Source: Candidatus Latescibacterota bacterium (lineage in GTDB: Bacteria > Latescibacterota > UBA2968 > UBA8231). Taken from it: a DNA stretch of 14,112 bases. The stretch lies in contig JAGWBY010000052.1 in the NCBI GenBank assembly GCA_021295675.1, positions 25,100 to 39,211 on the forward strand, given 5' to 3'. Of the stretch, positions 1 to 7,558 are shown one piece after another. Numbering within the stretch: position 1 is the first letter of the stretch; each line of letters begins with the position of its first letter. A program made the position numbers and the translations under genes. The notes below the pieces were generated by a model. That model saw only the letters and a list, made by a program, of their open reading frames with translations. It did no database searches and was not told the DNA's origin.

Positions 1-977
1 CGCGGGCGTCTAGGCCAGTACCTAGGAGAGCTTCGCAGGCTCGCATGGCGGCCGTGGAGCCGGCCGCGTCGCCGTCGAACAGCAGCACGACTTGGCGGGC
101 AAAGCGAGCCAACAGGCGACCGTGATCTTCGGTCAGGGCTGTGCCGGAGGTGGCGACTACGTGCTGGATGCCGGCCTGCGCTAGGCTGATGAGGTCCATA
201 TAGCCTTCGACGACTAGTGCAGCATCTTGGCGACGAATGGCGTCGCGGGTGTCGGCTAGGCCGTAGAGTACTCTTCCCTTGTGATAGATGGGCGTTTCGG
301 GCGAATTCAGGTATTTAGGCTCTTGGTCGGGCTGGAGCGCACGCGCGCCGAAGGCAATGGTCCGATCGGAGAGATTGGCAATGGGAAAAGCGACTCGGTC
401 GCGAAAGCGATCGTAGTGTCCACTGCCTGTGGAGCGCGGCAGAGCCAGCCCAGCTCGCTCCAAAATCTGGGGACTCAAGCCTCGGCGACCGGCCACTTTG
501 AGCAGGGCGTCCCACTCCGACGGCGCGTAGCCCAAGCCGAAGCGCTCAATGGTTTCGCCTGTGAGTCCGCGCGTCTGCAAATACGTGCGGGCACTAGCGC
601 CGACATCATCGTTAAGCAGCAGATGGTGAAAGTACTTTCGCGCTAAGTCGTTGGCTCGGTAGAGTTCATCAGCGGCCGCGTCCTCTTCGCGCGATGGCCC
701 CGAACGCTCGGGCAGGGCATTTGACTGCTTCGATAAAAGTGACTCGATCAATCTCTTGGATGAATTTGAATACATTGCCCCCGACACCACAGCCGAAGCA
801 GTGGTAGAATTGGCGGTCGGGGTCAACGCTGAAAGAGGGGGTTTTTTCGTCGTGAAAGGGACAGAGGCCGGAATAGTTGCGGCCCTTCTTGACGAGCTGG
901 ACGTGTTCAGAGATCAAGTCGACGATGTCGGTGGCGTCGCGGATGCGTTGGAGGATGTCTTCGGGGATGCGTGGCAT
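1..977 (-). CDS. dnaG: DNA primase DnaG, 3' end outside window, one-base frameshift
   Basis: Replicative primase that makes RNA primers for DNA synthesis with the DnaB helicase. The first 86 residues, read from ATG at 977, carry the N-terminal zinc ribbon: C39-P-F-H42, then C60-F-G-C63, with the typical DEKTPSF and FIEAVK segments. Read straight on, the frame then runs into a stop near 669. Shifting by one base at the C-rich stretch 711-719 gives LPERSG, matching the usual LAERAG of the family, and the new frame stays open to base 1. It includes [38 protein letters not shown] and the TOPRIM motifs VVEGYMDLI (catalytic Glu) and LLFDGDAAG (DxD). Everything except the frame is a normal, well-conserved DnaG, so a sequencing or assembly error in a C run is more likely than a real pseudogene. 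The C-terminal helicase-binding domain lies beyond the window. Confidence 0.93.
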
Positions 978-1021
978 TGCTCGCAGGCTTTTTTTTGTCT
1001 ATATTAACAGCGCCATTGAGC

Positions 1022-1050
1022 AAAATATGGCGGCCCATTAACCGGGTCAA
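1022..1050 (-). promoter_or_regulatory. Sigma70-type promoter for dnaG
   Basis: On the minus strand, TTGACC (1045-1050) and TATTTT (1022-1027) are separated by exactly 17 bases. The predicted start near 1015 leaves a leader of about 38 bases before the dnaG ATG at 977. Spacing and hexamers are good; no experimental support. Confidence 0.55.
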
Positions 1051-1064
1051 GAAAGTCAATAAGC

Positions 1065-1080
1065 AACGCTAATTTGCGTT
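1065..1080. promoter_or_regulatory. Palindromic operator candidate between divergent promoters
   Basis: AACGCTAATTTGCGTT is a 16-base palindrome with one mismatched pair. It lies between the -35 boxes of the dnaG promoter (1045-1050, minus) and of the dockerin-gene promoter (1087-1092, plus), where a dimeric regulator could affect both. The regulator is unknown. Confidence 0.35.
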
Positions 1081-1086
1081 AATTCC

Positions 1087-1115
1087 TTGAGTTTACAGCG
1101 AACTGTTGGTATTAT
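1087..1115 (+). promoter_or_regulatory. Sigma70-type promoter for the dockerin gene pair
   Basis: TTGAGT (1087-1092) and TATTAT (1110-1115) have a 17-base spacer. The predicted start near 1122 gives a leader of about 75 bases before the ATG at 1197, which has an AGAGGAGGA ribosome binding site at 1181-1189. Confidence 0.5.
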
Positions 1116-1196
1116 TTAAGTTAAACGCTTATTCATGGCCTATGCTGGGGCTAAATCAAAATTTGACCCATTGAGCATTCAGAGGAGGAATTAGAT

Positions 1197-1874
1197 ATGT
1201 CGAAAGGCATAAAGGGAGCTATCGGGAGTTTGGCCTTATTGGGACTCGGCGTTTTTCTGTGCGCGGGTCCGGCTGCAGCGCAGTTGACGGTTTCTGAGTC
1301 GGCAGCGGATACTGACGACCTTGCACCTAGCCCGGTTGGCGGAGTACAGGCTGAGTTCAACTACGGCGACGAAGGTGACAGGGGAAGGAGCATCACCGTC
1401 TCTTGGACCTTGTCCGACGACGATGTCGTGCGCCAGGTCCCGACGAGTAGCGACTTTACGACGGGCGGCACCTTTAGAGAAGTCAACGATGTGGCTGGTT
1501 ATAATATATGGCGTCGTCTCGCCGATGGCTCCGGCAGCTTGGTATGGGTCCGCACCGTCCCTGCCGGCGTGACAACCTTAGTTGATGACTCGATCGACGT
1601 GAGCGCGGGGAGCAGGCGGTACTTCTACATGGTCTCGGCTGTCGATGAAAGAGGCAATGAGAGCTCCCCCATCGAGTCTGCCGAAATCAGAAACACGTTT
1701 TTCCGTGGCGACTTTGACTACGACGGCGATGTGGACCTTTTAGACTACGACATTTTTCAAACCAACTTCGGCCAAGCCGAATTCGATCCAGCCACAGATA
1801 TCGACCGCAATGGCATGGTTGACCTCGATGACTTTTTCCTTTGGGCCGATAACCTCGGTGCCGATTTGTACTAG
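1197..1874 (+). CDS. Secreted Fn3-like protein with C-terminal dockerin-type calcium loops
   Basis: Predicted exported protein of 225 residues. Residues 1-28 form a signal peptide: basic MSKGIK, a hydrophobic stretch, then AGPAAAQ as a likely signal peptidase I site. Residues about 40-165 resemble a fibronectin type III fold (SITVSWTLSDDD, GYNIWRR, RYFYMVSAVDERGNES). The C-terminus has two dockerin-type calcium loops: residues 172-183, with D172, D174, D176, D180 and D183 in positions 1, 3, 5, 9 and 12, and residues 201-212, with D201, D203, N205, D209 and D212. Each is followed by a helix of the type FFLWADNLG. Paired loops of this kind occur in dockerins, which bind cohesins, but here they may only stabilise or anchor the protein; no cohesin is visible. 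A strong Shine-Dalgarno (1181-1189) fixes the start. Specific function unknown. Confidence 0.85.
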   Translation: MSKGIKGAIGSLALLGLGVFLCAGPAAAQLTVSESAADTDDLAPSPVGGVQAEFNYGDEGDRGRSITVSWTLSDDDVVRQVPTSSDFTTGGTFREVNDVAGYNIWRRLADGSGSLVWVRTVPAGVTTLVDDSIDVSAGSRRYFYMVSAVDERGNESSPIESAEIRNTFFRGDFDYDGDVDLLDYDIFQTNFGQAEFDPATDIDRNGMVDLDDFFLWADNLGADLY

Positions 1875-1927
1875 TGCCGGCCGCAATATGGCTGTGTATC
1901 TCATCTTTTCACAAGGAGTGTAGTTCG

Positions 1928-2587
1928 ATGAAAGAGTATATCCGCATCATCGCGCTAGCCGCTTTTTGCGCCGCTCCCGCGTCCGTAGCTTCCGTCGATA
2001 ATATTCCTCCTGCACCTGTGACTAACCTACAAGCCACAGCGAGTGATGATTCATTCGTGTCGCTTTCTTGGACGCTATCGGCAGATGATGCTCGTTCATT
2101 TACGACCTTTGGGGGCCAAGTGGTGCCTACTGGTGACGTACATGGCTATCGCGTGTACCGCACGGATTACTTTCCTCCCGTGGACGATAGCGGCGCGATA
2201 GTACTCGGCTGGTTTACGCGCGAAGGGAGCAGGGTTGACTTCGACGATTTCTTCCTCCTGGCTGATCGCTTCGGCTCTTCTGACGCCGATGGGGATTTTG
2301 AGTTGTTCTTCGACATAGTGCCCAATGGACAAATTGATGTCGATGATTTTCTGCGCTTCGCCGATGATTTCGGCAAGGACGTAACTCAGGAACAGAGCAG
2401 CGAAAGGTTGGTTGCCACGCTGGGGTCAGGTGTCTCCGAATTCGTCGATAATGACGTCGTCAGTGGAGCCTCCTATGTCTATGACGTGCGAGCCTTTGAT
2501 GGCGACAACGAAACTGGCGTTGTCGCACCTTTTGCTTCCAATGAGGATATAGCTCGGATGGCGATGGCCGTTGGTGTCGATCAATAA
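1928..2587 (+). CDS. Secreted Fn3-like protein with internal dockerin-like segment
   Basis: Predicted exported protein of 219 residues and a divergent paralogue of the gene upstream. An open frame reaches back to a GTG at 1874, but ATG 1928 has AAGGAG at 1913-1918 and begins a signal peptide (MKEYIRIIALAAFCAAPASVAS), so it is chosen. The Fn3-like fold starts at residue 27 (PPAPVTNLQA, FVSLSWTLSADDA, GYRVYRTD). It is interrupted at about residues 97-150 by two dockerin-like units, VDFDDFFLLADRFG and IDVDDFLRFADDFG. The fold then resumes (LVATLGSGVSEFVDNDVVSGASYVYDVRAFDG). Both calcium loops are degenerate: the first lacks the leading D-x-D-x-D and the second has V and N at positions 3 and 5, so calcium binding is doubtful. 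It probably shares the upstream promoter. Function unknown. Confidence 0.8.
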   Translation: MKEYIRIIALAAFCAAPASVASVDNIPPAPVTNLQATASDDSFVSLSWTLSADDARSFTTFGGQVVPTGDVHGYRVYRTDYFPPVDDSGAIVLGWFTREGSRVDFDDFFLLADRFGSSDADGDFELFFDIVPNGQIDVDDFLRFADDFGKDVTQEQSSERLVATLGSGVSEFVDNDVVSGASYVYDVRAFDGDNETGVVAPFASNEDIARMAMAVGVDQ

Positions 2588-2611
2588 GGACGCGAAAAGT
2601 TGCAAGTTGCA

Positions 2612-2650
2612 TAAATAGGACGCCCGCTTGTCGAGTGGGCGTCCTATTTA
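2612..2650 (+). terminator. Hairpin terminator after the dockerin pair
   Basis: A perfect 14-bp inverted repeat, TAAATAGGACGCCC at 2612-2625 and its complement at 2637-2650, with an 11-base loop. It starts 24 bases after the stop codon. The trailing sequence is A/T-rich (TTATTA) but not a true U-run, so it may act in both directions or mainly stabilise the mRNA end. Confidence 0.65.
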
Positions 2651-2664
2651 TTACGGTAACACGC

Positions 2665-2693
2665 TTGACAAACAAAGATATTATCTGTATCCT
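2665..2693 (+). promoter_or_regulatory. Sigma70-type promoter for rho
   Basis: A perfect -35 TTGACA (2665-2670), a 17-base spacer and TATCCT (2688-2693). The predicted start near 2700 implies an untranslated leader of about 279 bases before the rho start codon at 2979. Confidence 0.55.
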
Positions 2694-2699
2694 TTAATC

Positions 2700-2978
2700 T
2701 CTTTCGCATCTCTCCTTTTCAAAATTAAATACCTCAGCGGTTTATTCCGCTTGAAATTCCACTCTCCTTTTAGATATTCTTCGCAATAGACCTCCTGTAG
2801 CTATTAAAGAATTTTGCCAAGGTACGGCATACCTTAGGTAGGTTTTCAGTGTTTTAGCAGTACTACCGCATGTACTCCAATCCTCGTAATAGCTCTAGGT
2901 GCTTACAGTGCCGTAGCGCACGTGAATATTCCCTTTGTGTTCCTGTACTCTAACCGCAAGAAAGGTTGCAAGGAAGCG
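2700..2978 (+). promoter_or_regulatory. Long pyrimidine-rich leader of rho
   Basis: No convincing gene lies in this stretch. Bases 2700-2800 are rich in C and T and poor in G, as rut-like Rho loading sites are. Small hairpins follow: AGCGG/CCGCT (2736-2740 with 2747-2751), AAGGTA/TACCTT (2819-2824 with 2830-2835, perfect 6 bp) and AGTAC/GTACT (2859-2863 with 2872-2876). Rho autoregulates by terminating in its own leader in other bacteria; the same role here is an inference. Confidence 0.35.
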
Positions 2979-4253
2979 ATGCCGCCTCTCAATAGAACGC
3001 AGAAAATGAATATTGTCGAACTCCAGCGCATGAACATCTTGGATCTCCAAGAGTTGGCCAAGAAGCTGGAAGTTGTAGATTGCACCTCTTTGCGCAAGCA
3101 GGAGTTGATCTTCTCCATCCTCAAGCATCAGACTGAGCGCAGTGGGCTGATCTTTGCTCAAGGTACTCTAGAGGTGCTAGACGAGGGGTTCGGATTTCTC
3201 CGCTCGCCGAGCTATAACTACTTACCTGGCCCCGACGACATTTACGTTTCTCATTCGCAGATTAAGCGGTTTAGCCTGCGCACGGGCGATACGATCTCCG
3301 GTCAGATCCGCCCGCCGAAAAACGACGAGAAGTACTTTGCGCTGCTGCGAGTCGAGGCGATCAACTTCGACGATCCAGAAGTTACCAAAAAAAAGACGAT
3401 CTTCGAGAACCTGACGGCCCTGCATCCCACGGATCGCTTCCGGTTGGAGCACAATCCCAAGGACATGACGACGCGGATTCTCGACTTGCTCTCGCCCATC
3501 GGCAAGGGGCAGCGTGGCCTAATCGTAGCGCCGCCCTTCACCGGTAAAACCATGCTGCTGCAAAAGGTCGCCAACGCCATTACTACCAATCATCCCGAGG
3601 CAATTCTCATCGTCTTACTCATCGACGAGCGCCCCGAGGAAGTCACCGATATGCTGCGTTCGGTCCAAGGCGAAGTCGTCAGTTCGACCTTTGACGAGTC
3701 AGCTACGCGGCACGTGCAGGTGGCGGACATGGTGATCGAGAAGGCTCGGCGTCTAGTCGAGCACAAGCGGGATGTGGTCGTCCTGCTTGACAGCATCACG
3801 CGTTTGGCGCGGGCTTACAATACGGTGACACCACACTCGGGCCGGATCCTTTCTGGCGGCGTTGACTCGACGGCTTTGCAGTGGCCACGCCGCTTTTTCG
3901 CCGCTGCCCGCAATCTCGAAGAAGGCGGCAGCCTGACGATTATCGCCACGGCCTTGGTAGAGACCGGAAGCCGCATGGACGAAGTGATCTTTGAAGAGTT
4001 CAAAGGTACGGGTAATATGCAGGTGCAGTTAGATCGCCGATTGAGCAATCGCCGCGTCTATCCGGCCATTGATGTGACGGCGACGAGCACCCGCAAAGAA
4101 GAGTTGCTGCTGACGGAGTTCGAATTGAACCGCTCGTGGGTCCTGCGCCGCATACTCAATCAGATGGGAGTCGTTGAGGGCATGGAGTTCCTCCAAGAGC
4201 GCATGCAGGGCACGGAATCTAACGAGGTATTCCTCAAGGCCATGAATGACTAG
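2979..4253 (+). CDS. rho: Transcription termination factor Rho
   Basis: Hexameric RNA-dependent ATPase that terminates transcription. The protein has 424 residues (E. coli 419). The frame opens further upstream at GTG 2922, but ATG 2979 has AAGGAAG at 2970-2976 and gives the family's usual length. An N-terminal helical segment ([20 protein letters not shown]) leads into the OB-fold primary RNA-binding domain at about 55-125 ([22 protein letters not shown]). The motor domain has the P-loop at 171-181 ([11 protein letters not shown]), [10 protein letters not shown] at 206, Walker [17 protein letters not shown] at 247, the Q/secondary-site region [16 protein letters not shown] at 282, and [14 protein letters not shown] with arginine-finger region near 313-330. 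The P-loop has F-T where E. coli has K-A (PPKAGKT). Otherwise complete. An 85-base gap separates it from rpmE2. Confidence 0.97.
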   Translation: MPPLNRTQKMNIVELQRMNILDLQELAKKLEVVDCTSLRKQELIFSILKHQTERSGLIFAQGTLEVLDEGFGFLRSPSYNYLPGPDDIYVSHSQIKRFSLRTGDTISGQIRPPKNDEKYFALLRVEAINFDDPEVTKKKTIFENLTALHPTDRFRLEHNPKDMTTRILDLLSPIGKGQRGLIVAPPFTGKTMLLQKVANAITTNHPEAILIVLLIDERPEEVTDMLRSVQGEVVSSTFDESATRHVQVADMVIEKARRLVEHKRDVVVLLDSITRLARAYNTVTPHSGRILSGGVDSTALQWPRRFFAAARNLEEGGSLTIIATALVETGSRMDEVIFEEFKGTGNMQVQLDRRLSNRRVYPAIDVTATSTRKEELLLTEFELNRSWVLRRILNQMGVVEGMEFLQERMQGTESNEVFLKAMND

Positions 4254-4338
4254 TCGCCTTGTTTTTTAAGTTTCAAGCCTCTATTTTTATGGACTCGATA
4301 GCCGAGTTTCAATCCCCAGAAAGCAGAGGAGTATAAAG

Positions 4339-4599
4339 GTGCAAAAAGACATACATCCCGAGTATCAAACGGTTATCTTTCTCGATACTAGCTGTGACTA
4401 CAAGATACTGTCGCGTTCGACGATGAAGTCCGAAGAGACGATGGAGTGGGAAGACGGGAATTCCTATCCGGTAATCCGGGTCGAAATCAGTTCGGCGTCG
4501 CATCCTTTCTACACAGGCAAGCGCCAGCAGATCATGGATCGCGGCGGACGCATCGACCAGTTCAATCGCCGCTACGGCAAAAGCGAACAGCAAGACTAG
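4339..4599 (+). CDS. rpmE2: Ribosomal protein L31, type B (zinc-independent)
   Basis: Component of the large ribosomal subunit near the central protuberance, 86 residues. Diagnostic segments are [40 protein letters not shown] and the C-terminal [10 protein letters not shown]. The type A zinc ligands (four Cys) are absent: only one Cys, at residue 19, is present. The longer [10 protein letters not shown] form is also typical of type B proteins, which elsewhere replace type A under zinc limitation. The start is GTG 4339 with AGAGGAG at 4325-4331. A small hairpin, ACTCG/CGAGT (4293-4297 with 4303-4307), sits in the gap after rho and might be a weak attenuator. rho-rpmE-prfA neighbourhoods are common in bacteria, and this gene probably belongs to the rho transcript. 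Confidence 0.94.
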   Translation: MQKDIHPEYQTVIFLDTSCDYKILSRSTMKSEETMEWEDGNSYPVIRVEISSASHPFYTGKRQQIMDRGGRIDQFNRRYGKSEQQD

Positions 4600-4640
4600 C
4601 GATCCCATTCCGTGCGAAAAGGTGGTAGGACGTCCTTCCG

Positions 4641-4661
4641 AGGGCGATCGTATCGCCTTTT
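4641..4661 (+). terminator. Weak terminator or attenuator hairpin after rpmE2
   Basis: GGCGAT (4643-4648), loop CGT and ATCGCC (4652-4657) form a perfect 6-bp stem, extendable by a G-U and an A-U pair, followed by a short T run (4658-4661). It sits 17-37 bases before the next start codon, so it could partially end transcripts ahead of the DUF1385-prfA genes. Confidence 0.35.
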
Positions 4662-4677
4662 GCGTGTACGCGAGTCC

Positions 4678-5625
4678 ATGGACAGAGAACAACTCACGCA
4701 AGATCTACCCGTTGGCGGTCAAGCCGTCATCGAAGGGGTGATGATGCGCGTGCCCGGCAAAATCGTCACCGCGGTGCGGGCGGCTGATCGCCAGATCGTG
4801 GTGCGCGAAGAAGCGTACGATCCTCTGGCACAGCGCTATCGCCTATTGGGTCTGCCCGTATTGCGCGGGGCCCTATCTTTCTTTGAAATGATGTTAATTG
4901 GGCTAAAGGCCCTCAATTTCTCAGCCGATGTCGCCAGTCAAGGAGAGGGGCAGGTCGAGCGGCGGGAGGAGGGTTGGCGAGAGCAATTGGCCTTGTGGAC
5001 GACGATGATTTTTTCTGTGGCGCTGGGCGTGGGTCTGTTCTTCTTTTTGCCGCTGCTAGCTGCTCAGCTTTTCGGCTTGCAGGAGAACGCCCTCGAATTC
5101 AACCTAGTGGCCGGTACCGTGCGAGCGACGCTTTTGATCCTCTATCTTTGGGCAATAAGCCAGTGGCGCGAAATCCAGCGAGTTTTTCAATACCACGGTG
5201 CCGAGCACAAAAGCATCTTCACCTTAGAGGCTGGTGCCGAACTGACGGTGGCAACGGCGCGAGGTTTCGGCCGGCTGCATCCGCGCTGTGGAACCAGCTT
5301 CATGCTGATCGTAGTGCTCTTTGCGATTTTGATCTTCGCCTGCGTGGATTCGCTGTTTCCGCTCGTCTTTGGGCACACGCAGAGCCTTTTTGAGCGCTTT
5401 GCCACTCATTTTGCAGTGCTGCCCTTTATCGCAGGGACGAGCTTTGAGTTGCTCAAGTTCTCGGGCAAGAAGCGCAATGCCCCGCTGGTTCGGTTGCTGA
5501 GCACCCCAGGGCTGTGGTTGCAGCGGATTACGACCCGCGAGCCGGATGACGACCAGTTAGAGGTCGCCTTGTTCGCGTTGCGCCGCGCTCTAAATGAAGA
5601 AGTCGAGGCCAATCCATCGTGTTAG
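4678..5625 (+). CDS. YqhQ-like DUF1385 membrane protein
   Basis: Integral membrane protein of the DUF1385 family (YqhQ in Bacillus), often described as a predicted metal-dependent enzyme; its reaction is unknown to me. From ATG 4678 it has 315 residues. Conserved family motifs are GGQAVIEGVMMR at 13-24, YHGAEHK at 172-178 and HPRCGTSF at 201-208, the last two rich in His and Cys that could bind metal. Hydrophobic segments lie at about 105-130, 141-162, 208-232 and 243-255. A GTG at 4612 is in frame, but it lacks a ribosome binding site and would put a terminator-like hairpin inside the coding region, so ATG is preferred; its own Shine-Dalgarno is weak. The stop overlaps the start of prfA by 7 bases, so the two are translationally coupled. 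Confidence 0.88.
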   Translation: MDREQLTQDLPVGGQAVIEGVMMRVPGKIVTAVRAADRQIVVREEAYDPLAQRYRLLGLPVLRGALSFFEMMLIGLKALNFSADVASQGEGQVERREEGWREQLALWTTMIFSVALGVGLFFFLPLLAAQLFGLQENALEFNLVAGTVRATLLILYLWAISQWREIQRVFQYHGAEHKSIFTLEAGAELTVATARGFGRLHPRCGTSFMLIVVLFAILIFACVDSLFPLVFGHTQSLFERFATHFAVLPFIAGTSFELLKFSGKKRNAPLVRLLSTPGLWLQRITTREPDDDQLEVALFALRRALNEEVEANPSC

Positions 5626-6686
5626 ATAAATTGAACGAATACGAACTGCGCTACGAGAAACTAAGCACGCTTATGGCCGATCAGGCCACCAGCCAAAACC
5701 CGACTCAGTACCAGAAGCTGGCGCGGGAAATGGGCGACTTGCAAGAAGTGGTGGATTTAGCGGGCCAGTACCGGGCCGCGCTGGAACAGCTCGCAGAGGC
5801 CGAGGAGATCATCGCCGATGGCAGCGATGCAGAGCTAGTCGAATTGGCCGCGGCTGAGCGAGACCAATCGCGAGGAAAGGTGGCGCAGCTAGAGGAAACA
5901 CTCAAAGTGCTGCTGATTCCCAAAGACCCCAACGACAGCCGCAATGCCATCGTCGAGATCCGCGCCGGCACCGGCGGCGACGAAGCCGGACTTTTCGCCA
6001 GCGACCTGTACCGCATGTACCACCGCTTCGCCGAGCGCAAGGGTTTGAAAACCGAGGAGCTTTCCTCCAGTCAGAATCCAGCCGGCGGCTTTAAGGAGGT
6101 GGTGTTCGTGGTCTCGGGTGCGGACGCCTTCGGCCAACTCAAGTTCGAAAGTGGGGTACACCGCGTGCAGCGGGTTCCCAAAACCGAGGCATCGGGCCGG
6201 ATTCACACATCGGCGGCCTCGGTGGCGGTTCTACCCGAAGCCGAGGAGGTAGAGGTGGAAATCGCTCCCGACGATTTGAAAATCGAAGTGTACCGCTCCA
6301 GTGGGCCGGGCGGCCAGAGCGTCAACACCACGGATTCGGCCGTGAAAATCACCCATATCCCAACGGGTATTGTCGTCTCCTGCCAAGACGAGAAGTCGCA
6401 GCTAAAAAACAAGAACAAGGCATTAAAGGTTCTCCGCGCCCGGCTCTACGATAAACTGCAGGCCGAGCAAAAGGCCGAGCGCGACGCCGCTCGCGCCGGC
6501 CAGATCGGCTCCGGCGACCGCAGCGCGAAAATTCGCACCTACAACTTCCCCCAGAGCCGGGTCACCGACCATCGCATTGGCTTGTCCCTCTATCGCCTAG
6601 AGGAAATCCTCGACGGCGATTTTGGAAAATTCATAGAGCAATTGGCCCTCGCGTCGCAGCAGGACGCGCTGGCGGCAGATCGATGA
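5619..6686 (+). CDS. prfA: Peptide chain release factor 1
   Basis: Release factor that reads UAA and UAG stop codons and triggers peptide release. It has 355 residues (E. coli 360). The peptidyl-transfer GGQ motif is at 231-233 (YRSSGPGGQSVNTTDSAV). The codon-recognition tripeptide is P187-K-T189 in HRVQRVPKTE; a PxT rather than the SPF of RF2 identifies RF1. The N-terminal coiled coil and IVEIRAGTGGDEAGLFA are typical. The start is GTG 5619, inside the last codons of the DUF1385 gene, with GAGG at 5605-5608. The stop overlaps the prmC ATG by 4 bases, pairing the factor with the enzyme that methylates it. Confidence 0.97.
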   Translation: MLDKLNEYELRYEKLSTLMADQATSQNPTQYQKLAREMGDLQEVVDLAGQYRAALEQLAEAEEIIADGSDAELVELAAAERDQSRGKVAQLEETLKVLLIPKDPNDSRNAIVEIRAGTGGDEAGLFASDLYRMYHRFAERKGLKTEELSSSQNPAGGFKEVVFVVSGADAFGQLKFESGVHRVQRVPKTEASGRIHTSAASVAVLPEAEEVEVEIAPDDLKIEVYRSSGPGGQSVNTTDSAVKITHIPTGIVVSCQDEKSQLKNKNKALKVLRARLYDKLQAEQKAERDAARAGQIGSGDRSAKIRTYNFPQSRVTDHRIGLSLYRLEEILDGDFGKFIEQLALASQQDALAADR

Positions 6687-7555
6687 GCGGACGCTCTTGG
6701 CGGCTGCTCGACATCCTCGAAAACACGAGCCGTTTCTTCGCGTCAAAGGGGTTGGAAAACGCCCGCCTACAAGCCGAGCTGCTGCTGGCCGCGGTGCTCG
6801 GCGTCAACCGCCTCGATCTCTACCTACAATTTGAACGCCCCTTACACAGCAGTGAAGTAGATCGCTATCGGGAATACGTGCGTCAGCGGTTGCAGCGCGT
6901 GCCCGTGCAGTACATCACGGGCGTAGCCGCCTTTCGTCAGCTAGAGCTGACCGTGACACCCGCAGTATTGATCCCGCGCCCCGAGACTGAAGTGCTCGTC
7001 GATGTGGCCTTGGAGCTTTTGCCCGAGGGCGGTCGGGTTCTCGACCTGTGTTGCGGCGCTGGCGCGGTCGCTCTGGCGCTGGCTCAAGAAGCGGCAGCGG
7101 TCGAGGTGGTGGCGGCTGACGTATCGGCCGCCGCGTTGGAAGTAGCAAAGGCCAACGGCCAGCACTGTGGGCTAGCTGGGCGCGTCGAGTGGCACTGCGG
7201 CGATCTGTTCGCGCCCCTCCGCGACATTGCTCCTTTTGACCTCGTCGCGGCAAACCCGCCGTATGTGCGCCGCAGCGATCTGGCGCAACTAGCGCCGGAA
7301 GTGCGCGACTACGAGCCTCATCTCGCGTTAGATGGAGGCGAGGACGGCTTGGCATACTATCGGCGCATCGCGCAGGAAGCTGCGGACTTTATTCGTCCTG
7401 GAGGCCATCTACTGCTAGAGGTAGGAGACGGTCAAAGCGCGGCTGTGGCGGACTTACTTGCGCGGTCTGAACGCTTGATAGAGGTTCAGATAAGACCGGA
7501 CTTAAATCAAATCCCCCGAGTCGTTGTCGCGCGTATAGCTGCTCAGACGAGTTGA
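6683..7555 (+). CDS. prmC: Release factor glutamine methyltransferase
   Basis: SAM-dependent enzyme that methylates the Gln side chain of the GGQ motif in RF1 and RF2, raising release efficiency. It has 290 residues. An N-terminal helical substrate-binding domain ends in PVQYITG and PRPETE (98-103). The Rossmann fold has motif I VLDLCCGAGAVALALA at 119-134 (two Cys where DLGTGSG is usual), the acidic D146 after strand 2 (VVAADVS), and the catalytic N191-P-P-Y194. The late segment YEPHLALDGGEDGL is also typical. ATG 6683 forms an ATGA overlap with the prfA stop. Downstream, radA begins 3 bases after its stop. Confidence 0.95.
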   Translation: MSGRSWRLLDILENTSRFFASKGLENARLQAELLLAAVLGVNRLDLYLQFERPLHSSEVDRYREYVRQRLQRVPVQYITGVAAFRQLELTVTPAVLIPRPETEVLVDVALELLPEGGRVLDLCCGAGAVALALAQEAAAVEVVAADVSAAALEVAKANGQHCGLAGRVEWHCGDLFAPLRDIAPFDLVAANPPYVRRSDLAQLAPEVRDYEPHLALDGGEDGLAYYRRIAQEAADFIRPGGHLLLEVGDGQSAAVADLLARSERLIEVQIRPDLNQIPRVVVARIAAQTS

Positions 7556-7558
7556 AAC

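Noticed and set aside
281..646. Plus-strand open frame of 121 codons in the dnaG core
   Set aside because: Antisense to the conserved primase and TOPRIM sequence; its protein resembles nothing.
756..1007. Plus-strand open frame of 83 codons over the dnaG start region
   Set aside because: It is antisense to the zinc-ribbon part of dnaG, which has clear family motifs, and it lacks its own signals.
1874..1927. Upstream GTG start for the second dockerin-type gene
   Set aside because: It would precede the signal peptide with 18 extra residues and has no ribosome site, while ATG 1928 has AAGGAG at the right distance.
2922..2978. GTG 2922 as the rho start
   Set aside because: No ribosome site, unusual N-terminal extension; ATG 2979 has AAGGAAG and gives the normal Rho length.
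4309..4701. Minus-strand open frame of 130 codons across rpmE2
   Set aside because: Complement of the L31 gene and its spacer; no ribosome site or recognisable domain.
6915..7355. Minus-strand open frame of 146 codons within prmC
   Set aside because: Arg/Pro-rich composition typical of an antisense shadow of a GC-rich gene.
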